Origin: Bifidobacterium minimum
GTDB lineage: Bacteria; Actinomycetota; Actinomycetes; Actinomycetales; Bifidobacteriaceae
Direction: 5' to 3'
Assembly: GCF_000741645.1 (NCBI RefSeq)
Contig: NZ_JGZD01000009.1
Span: 186,001 to 250,000 of the forward strand
DNA length: 64,000 nucleotides
Shown here: positions 60,101-64,000 of the stretch, one piece after another
How the letters are laid out: each line of letters starts with the position of its first letter
Position numbering within the stretch: the stretch's first letter is position 1
The notes under the pieces: model-generated
What the model saw: the letters and a program-made list of their open reading frames with translations, nothing else
What the model was told of the DNA's origin: nothing
Databases searched by the model: none
Program-made: the position numbers and the translations under genes

Positions 60101-61398
60101 GCGGCGGTCAGATCGTCCGTCTCGATCCCGATGAGGGCAAGGACGCAAAGGTCCGCAGGGCCTCCAACTTCTGGAGGGAGCTCCACGCCGCGTGGGGGAG
60201 GGATGTGGACGCCGGCATGACCGTGGAGCGGCATGTCGAGGATGAGATCGCCGGACGTCCCGACGGCGTGCCTGACGGATACCGCGTCCCCGTGGGATTC
60301 GTGGTCTGCGACGACAGGGAGGGCTCGGAGCGGTTGCTTTCGGACATCGCGAAGTCGACTCTGGATGCGGTGGAGGATCACCTCCGGCATTCCCGCGACG
60401 CCCATCATGGTTCCGGCTGGCCGAGGTCACTGACCGACCGCACCCGTCGGATCCTTGACCGCAGCGCCGAGCTGGTGATGGAGCACCGCGATGACGATCC
60501 GACGCCGGACGTTTCCTCCCCGGGAGGCTCCACCGCTGCGTTCGGGACGATGCTGGGACGCGCGAGAATGATGATCGGGCGTTCCGGTGAATCGTCGGAC
60601 GGCACGCCCGTCGGGATGAGCGGGATTGACGATGGGCGACAGTCCTCTCTGATCGCGAGGGCGGATCGGGTGAGGGCCCATGCGAACCTTGGAACGACGA
60701 CGATCGAGAGGACTCTGGCCGCCAAGGGCGATCCGGTCAGGGTGGGGGCCGTTGCCAGAAGCATACTTCGGCCGGTCCCGCTTCCCCCCGCGGCGGCGGC
60801 CGATCGCGGGACGCTGTTCCACGAGTGGGCCGCGGACTTCCTTGGCGCATGGATCGACGGCGAGGTCGATGAGAGACGATCCATGGTCGCCGCCATCGAC
60901 GGCGAGGATTCCCTGGATGCGGACGAACGCGCGTGGCGACATCGTCTCGCGCAGTCGCCGTGGGCCCGCCGCAGACCTCTTGCGGCGGAGCTCCCCATCA
61001 CGGCCATAGTGGACGGAGCCCCCATCAATGGCACCATCGACGCGGTGTTCGCCGGGGGGCTGGATGATGACGGCACGGATGACGACCCGTCATCGTCCGG
61101 GGAGGGGCGGACCGCGACGCCTCCATCGACGGAGGCCATCACCATCGTCGACTGGAAGACGGGGCGCAGGCCCACCTCCGCGGACGAGATCGAGAACAGG
61201 CTGGTCCAGCTTGACATCTACCGTCTTCTTCTGTCGGGGCAGTGGGGGGTTCCCCTCAGGAACATCCACGCGACCCTGTACTACCTGTCTCAAAGCGATC
61301 CGCGGTTCCGGGCCATTCCTGCGAATGACCGCGACGAAAGCGCGGTGATCGCCGAGATTCGCGAGGGCCGGCGGCTGTCGGAACAATCGGAACGATAG
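57154..61398 (+). CDS. adnA: AdnA-like UvrD helicase with C-terminal nuclease
   Basis: 1414 residues. Superfamily 1A motor: Walker A GAGSGKTTT (Lys50), Ia LTFTRKAATELMERV, II FLDEYQDTSTTQ, III GDPYQSIYSWRGA, IV TITQRNPEVV, V IHQAKGLEWPAVAVVG, VI AYVALTRAESSVML. The C-terminal RecB-like nuclease has DRGTLFHEWAADFL and IVDWKTGRRP (Asp1333, Lys1335). It is the partner of adnB in end resection. Acidic inserts (about 185-220) and an Asn/Gly/Asp/Arg repeat near 392-410, from a tandem DNA repeat, lengthen it beyond the mycobacterial protein. ATG 57154 is chosen by homology to family starts; its own ribosome site is weak. Confidence 0.9.
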   Translation: METERSQSSDAMDASPRTEGGFRPTPEQQAVIDAPRDEDVLVVAGAGSGKTTTMTRRIVALTERDHVPAERILGLTFTRKAATELMERVSGEIARSLPADRPDSYERLVMKPHISTYDAFFQSIVAQYGLLVGMDPHTRPLSDAGSIQIITDIVGDDMDALFADALGDDSDGGRDASADDDADAAGDNIAGAGSADADGDAGALNVLVSDVRSLSQNIASSMIDESCPTMEDAIASIRSWDEHFLRTLGNLRPSGIPVDDSGSRPKPPQPSSTALGSMDFEQWVARDGVTTRSRKPKIVPYQAHVVDYLVRRTRRRELLLSLVERYQKEKRRLGMAEFSDFTIAALQLVMRFPSIGSQYRRRFSHVFLDEYQDTSTTQATVLAALFHPNDTGENGDRRNGDKGNGDRGNRSAVTAVGDPYQSIYSWRGASPGAFRLFMRKFGVTRRPYELTITQRNPEVVLAAANRLTDAFHKSYRVDSNVPSDLREVPVSRLAPPKKASPSEDVSSEDPADSPSFALMGFGTRLEEADAVACFARDFIIRHPRVRGRDGDGDGNHRPSVAILFRSRSTMRFFGDALRRHGLTYAMAGNNPLLDRPDMADMLSLLRAAADHSSSRSLLRLLASPRMGMSISDLKTLSSAADAANADYQFLALKQAGLVDDSVGRTAVDRARAVRALRDDVSLPTGVFLADFMMSEQCDAALSRAGMSERGRHDVHRVSAMLRQVEEAARHSIADAVRASADALDLDIDTAVASVAGDDQAAALASSYPDAMDTVLGQVDSFIQELPAGRRGTVAGFLSWLDAMTRDPDGPAMEVDSGVDAVLMTIHQAKGLEWPAVAVVGMADGLFPTSQGEHLRVSKPDDEDWAQDRGPEYRATSSCWLDTPDAVPAPVRADRDIIPRFPHSGTLDDIHDAATLEHEFVDALYGVSGERHAPGDEYLGQYEEYGRLRHEDERRLAYVALTRAESSVMLTYSSRSSTPWSEERGGQIVRLDPDEGKDAKVRRASNFWRELHAAWGRDVDAGMTVERHVEDEIAGRPDGVPDGYRVPVGFVVCDDREGSERLLSDIAKSTLDAVEDHLRHSRDAHHGSGWPRSLTDRTRRILDRSAELVMEHRDDDPTPDVSSPGGSTAAFGTMLGRARMMIGRSGESSDGTPVGMSGIDDGRQSSLIARADRVRAHANLGTTTIERTLAAKGDPVRVGAVARSILRPVPLPPAAAADRGTLFHEWAADFLGAWIDGEVDERRSMVAAIDGEDSLDADERAWRHRLAQSPWARRRPLAAELPITAIVDGAPINGTIDAVFAGGLDDDGTDDDPSSSGEGRTATPPSTEAITIVDWKTGRRPTSADEIENRLVQLDIYRLLLSGQWGVPLRNIHATLYYLSQSDPRFRAIPANDRDESAVIAEIREGRRLSEQSER

Positions 61399-61448
61399 GC
61401 GGGATTCGGCGGCCGGCGTCGCAGACTTCCTGGCGACGCCGCAGACTC

Positions 61449-61490
61449 CGTTCCCGGACGATCGTCCCCTCGTTCCCGGACGATGACCCC
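61449..61490. repeat. 22-bp duplication downstream of adnA
   Basis: CGTTCCCGGACGATCGTCCCCT is followed by CGTTCCCGGACGATGACCCC; the first 14 bases are identical. The adnA to small-gene spacer holds no other supported feature. Confidence 0.85.
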
Positions 61491-61629
61491 CATCCATCCG
61501 TGGACGCGCTCATCCAGCATCGAGACTATCCTTGACCGAGAATATCCTTGGTGTTGGCTTGAAGGACTCGTTCCCGTGGCGTGTGGTGCGTGGTATGCCG
61601 CCCGCCGGGGCTCATCGGAAGGTTGCATT

Positions 61630-61848
61630 GTGACCCTGACTCTGCTTGTTGTGGGTGCGCTGTTCGCACTATCATGGGCCGTGGCCTTTTTCGCGCACTC
61701 GCTGGCGACGGTGTTCATCGTGGTCTTCGTGGTTTTCGTCGTGGTTTTCGTCGCGACCATCGCCGGGCATCGGATCAGGGCCCGTCTGGAGGCCCGAAAG
61801 AGTAGTCGGTTGGTGTCGTCCTGGGTGTCGCAGACGCCGCGGGACTAA
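61630..61848 (+). CDS. Small membrane protein
   Basis: 72 residues from GTG 61630, which has CGGAAGG 7 nt upstream. Two hydrophobic spans (LTLLVVGALFALSWAVAFFA and VFIVVFVVFVVVFVATIAG) and a basic C-terminus (HRIRARLEARKSSRL). The Val/Phe repeat in span 2 comes from a 12-bp-like DNA repetition. Not recognised as a family. A longer frame from 61483 is open, but the extra residues look non-coding. The stop region is repeated three times downstream. Existence rests on the ribosome site and hydrophobic pattern only. Confidence 0.45.
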   Translation: MTLTLLVVGALFALSWAVAFFAHSLATVFIVVFVVFVVVFVATIAGHRIRARLEARKSSRLVSSWVSQTPRD

Positions 61849-61904
61849 CCCGGAACCTACGGGACTAATCCGGGATCTACGTACGGGACTGGCTCGGGAT
61901 CAAC
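61841..61904 (+). repeat. 20-bp tandem repeat spanning the stop of the small membrane gene
   Basis: GGGACTAACCCGGAACCTAC (with TAA), GGGACTAATCCGGGATCTAC plus GTAC, then GGGACTGGCTCGGGATCAAC. Two of three units have a stop in the same register. Confidence 0.9.
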
Positions 61905-61947
61905 GGGATCGCATCGTCGGCCGGATCGTCGGGGACGGGGGACGACG

Positions 61948-62892
61948 TCAGGCCCGGTCGGCTATGGTGCGGTCGGCCACGGTATGGCAGCCGCCTTCGC
62001 TTCCTTCTCGGTCATCGAGGTCCTCGCCCTCCTTCTCGGCGATTTCGAACTGCTCCTTGAGCCATATGCGCTCCGCGGGATTGACGTCCATCATGTCCAG
62101 ATACTTCTGGTAGACGGGATAGAAGAGCCTGAGGGCCGGATAGGCCGCGTAGAGGGCCTGCTCGGTGCGGTGACGGCGCCAATGCTCGGGATGCGCGTCG
62201 AAGGTGTTGCGGAAGCGCTTCATGTAGTTGTGGAACGAGGCGAAGGAGGTGTCTATTCGCCGGGCCGAGATGCCGCAGATCATCCGGCGCGAATACACCG
62301 TCTTCATCCCACGGCCGAGAAGATGCAGGGAGACGTCGAGATCCTCATGCATCACGTCCTCCTTGTCGGGGCACACCTCGGTGGCTATGGCGCGCCATGC
62401 GGAGGCGCGTAGCGCCATGTTCGATCCGAACAGCAGCACCTGGTCGCCGTCGGCCCTGTAGGTGTGGCGACGGACCTTGTCGTCCCCCTTGAGTCCGACC
62501 CGCTTGGCGGGCATGTCGTAGTACACCACGGGTCCGGTCGCGCCCATGGCGTCGGGATCTTCGGTGAAGATTCCCGATACCACCTCGACCCAGTCGGGCT
62601 TGAGCATGCAATCGGCGTCCACGCGGCCCAGAACGTCGCCGGTGGCATGGTTGAGTCCGTAGTTTCGCGTGGGGATCAGCCCCTGGGAATCATCCTGATG
62701 AAGAAGTCTCACGGGGGAATCCGGATGGTCCCGGATGAAATCCTCGACGATCGACACCGTCGAATCCGTGGAACGGTTGTCGACGACGATGACCTCGTGG
62801 GGGGCGACTGTCTGGCGTGTGGCGTTGACGAGGCATGCGTTGATGCGCTCCTCCTCGTTCCATGCCGGGATGACGATCGAGACGTTCAGCAT
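61948..62892 (-). CDS. Family 2 glycosyltransferase
   Basis: 314 residues, GT-A fold. NVSIVIPAWNEEERINACL, VIVVDNRSTDSTVSIVEDF and the metal-binding GRVDADCMLKPDWV are typical of GT2; MHEDLDVSLHLLGRG provides the acidic ED motif. No membrane span, so it acts at the cytoplasmic face on a lipid-linked or nucleotide-sugar acceptor, probably for cell-envelope glycans. The C-terminus has a duplicated element (TVADRTIADRA) from a 15-bp repeat just before the stop. It is divergent from the AI-2E family gene. Confidence 0.9.
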   Translation of the reverse strand: MLNVSIVIPAWNEEERINACLVNATRQTVAPHEVIVVDNRSTDSTVSIVEDFIRDHPDSPVRLLHQDDSQGLIPTRNYGLNHATGDVLGRVDADCMLKPDWVEVVSGIFTEDPDAMGATGPVVYYDMPAKRVGLKGDDKVRRHTYRADGDQVLLFGSNMALRASAWRAIATEVCPDKEDVMHEDLDVSLHLLGRGMKTVYSRRMICGISARRIDTSFASFHNYMKRFRNTFDAHPEHWRRHRTEQALYAAYPALRLFYPVYQKYLDMMDVNPAERIWLKEQFEIAEKEGEDLDDREGSEGGCHTVADRTIADRA

Positions 62893-63003
62893 AGTGACAA
62901 GGATAAGATGAGCAGCCTACAGCGTCCGGCCGCGGGATTCCCACGCGGGGGAAGGCGCCATGGGCGGCGGTTCGTCGTCCGGGATGTTCGTAGGGGCGAA
63001 CTG

Positions 63004-63009
63004 TAGAAT
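63004..63009 (+). promoter_or_regulatory. -10 box of the AI-2E family gene, leaderless start
   Basis: TAGAAT (TANNNT) 7 nt before ATG 63017, without a Shine-Dalgarno. Confidence 0.55.
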
Positions 63010-63016
63010 GGGCGCC

Positions 63017-64000
63017 ATGGCTTCGCATGACGACAAGAAGATTGACCTCGCGTCGGTCTTCCCCTCGCGGGGGGATCCCCGCAGACCCCCCGAATGGTGG
63101 GGGAGGGCCCTGCTGTATACGGGGATCGGCGTGTTCATAGCCGTCTTCCTCTGGCGATCCTGGGGGAAGGTGTCGTTCATCGTCCTCGACGTGGTCATAG
63201 CCGTCTTCATCGCACTGGCCATCGAGCCCTTGGTGGTCCGTCTGGTGGGACGAGGATGGCGTCGCGGCGTCGCGGCGGCGGTGAGTCTGATCGGCCTGTC
63301 CGTCATCGTCATCGCGTTGATGGGGCTGTTCGGAAACATGTTCGTCCAACAGGTCGTCGCCATGGTGAAGGGCATCCCCGAGCTCTACGATCAGGCGCGT
63401 GACTTCGTCTCCGACCATACCGACTTCGTTCTGCCGGAGAAAAGCAGCGTGGGCAGCGAGATCATGAACAACATCCAGACCTCATGGCTCACCGATGTGG
63501 CGGGTCAGGCGGTCAGCACCACGATGGGCCTGTTCAGCGCGCTTCTCGATCTGCTCACCGTGGTGATGGTCGCCTATTACGTGTCCGCCGCCGGGCCCAG
63601 GATGCGCAGAAGTCTGTGCCGATGGCTGGGGCCGGTCAGCCAGCGCCGGTTTCTGCTGGGATGGACCGTGGTCCAGGACCAGATTTCGGGATTCCTGTTC
63701 TCCCGGACCATTCTGGCGGCTATCAACGCCGTATGCATGGCGGTTTTCCTCGAGATAATCCACGTTCCTTCGTGGCTGCCGCTCGCGCTGTTCTGCGGGA
63801 TCACGTCCCAGTTCATCCCCGCCGTCGGAACCTATATCGGCGGGGCGTTGCCGGTGATCTTCGCCTGGGGGTCCAATGGTCTGATGTCGGCGGTTGGGGT
63901 TCTGGTGTACATCATCGTCTACCAGCAGATCGAGAATCTCATCCTTTCCCCGAAGATCTCCGAACGGACGATGGATCTCAATCCCGCCGTCGCCTTCCTG
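63017..64000 (+). CDS. AI-2E family transporter, 3' end cut by the window
   Basis: 328 residues are present with no stop before the window end. The frame starts MASHDDKKIDLASVFPSRGD and contains at least six hydrophobic segments: YTGIGVFIAVFLW, FIVLDVVIAVFIALAIEPLV, AAAVSLIGLSVIVIALMGLF, TTMGLFSALLDLLTVVMVAYY, and a later SWLPLALFCGITSQFIPAVGTYIGG, with QQIENLILSPKISERTMDLNP near the break (read in parts). IPxVG and NPxxLxPxI-like signatures place it in the AI-2E/PerM family of putative exporters. Substrate unknown. The start looks leaderless. Confidence 0.88.
   Translation, partial: MASHDDKKIDLASVFPSRGDPRRPPEWWGRALLYTGIGVFIAVFLWRSWGKVSFIVLDVVIAVFIALAIEPLVVRLVGRGWRRGVAAAVSLIGLSVIVIALMGLFGNMFVQQVVAMVKGIPELYDQARDFVSDHTDFVLPEKSSVGSEIMNNIQTSWLTDVAGQAVSTTMGLFSALLDLLTVVMVAYYVSAAGPRMRRSLCRWLGPVSQRRFLLGWTVVQDQISGFLFSRTILAAINAVCMAVFLEIIHVPSWLPLALFCGITSQFIPAVGTYIGGALPVIFAWGSNGLMSAVGVLVYIIVYQQIENLILSPKISERTMDLNPAVAFL

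Overview
The window is high-GC DNA from an actinobacterium, very probably a member of the Bifidobacteriaceae. The evidence is a sucrose phosphorylase whose catalytic residues fall at D192/E232/D290 (the B. adolescentis numbering), the run lysS - UbiA-type prenyltransferase - gpmA - phoU - sensor kinase - manA - serC - CHAP - NlpC/P60 - thyA - dfr, LacI-controlled maltose ABC genes, and an AdnAB-type helicase-nuclease pair. Several housekeeping genes have a TANNNT -10 box only 6-9 nt before the ATG and no Shine-Dalgarno, which suggests leaderless mRNAs.

Layout. (1) 1-3.1 kb: an ethanolamine-permease-like APC transporter and a class III PLP enzyme resembling ethanolamine-phosphate phospho-lyase. 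(2) 3.4-10.4 kb: one tightly packed operon with a lipoprotein binding protein, two permeases, an ATPase, a DCR2-like metallophosphatase, a GntR/UTRA regulator and a HAD hydrolase. Together, 1 and 2 could scavenge ethanolamine- or phosphate-bearing compounds. (3) 10.4-13.2 kb, minus strand: a two-gene unit of unknown function, DUF4125 and a TPR protein with a DUF4037 nucleotidyltransferase-like domain. (4) 13.6-29.6 kb: housekeeping block with tRNA-Pro, lysS, a MenA-like gene, gpmA, phoU, a kinase without its phosphoacceptor His, manA, serC, two peptidoglycan hydrolases, Usp, OsmC, thyA, dfr, a low-molecular-weight phosphatase, tRNA-Phe and tRNA-Asp. (5) 29.7-39.0 kb: a DUF4190 membrane protein, a LacI repressor divergent from malE (frameshifted)-malF-malG-GH13, then trmB and tRNA-Glu. 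(6) 39.4-46.3 kb: a GABA-type catabolic cluster with 4-hydroxybutyrate dehydrogenase, GABA transaminase, APC permease, amidase and a divergent PucR regulator. (7) 46.3-49.7 kb: a decayed MFS transporter and a GH3 glycosidase with an internal deletion. (8) 49.8-52.1 kb: sucrose phosphorylase and a TetR regulator with a perfect palindrome at the scrP start. (9) 52.4-64 kb: adnB-adnA, a small membrane protein, a GT2 glycosyltransferase and an AI-2E family transporter cut by the window end.

The most unusual window-wide feature is the abundance of short tandem duplications (7-24 bp) in intergenic spacers, many of which straddle a stop codon (gpmA, phoU, CHAP, NlpC/P60, OsmC, 4-HB dehydrogenase, GH3, scrP, adnB, the small membrane gene). 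Three carbohydrate genes (malE, the MFS transporter, GH3) carry damaging indels. Functions were assigned by reading motifs and family resemblance from memory; no database search was run.
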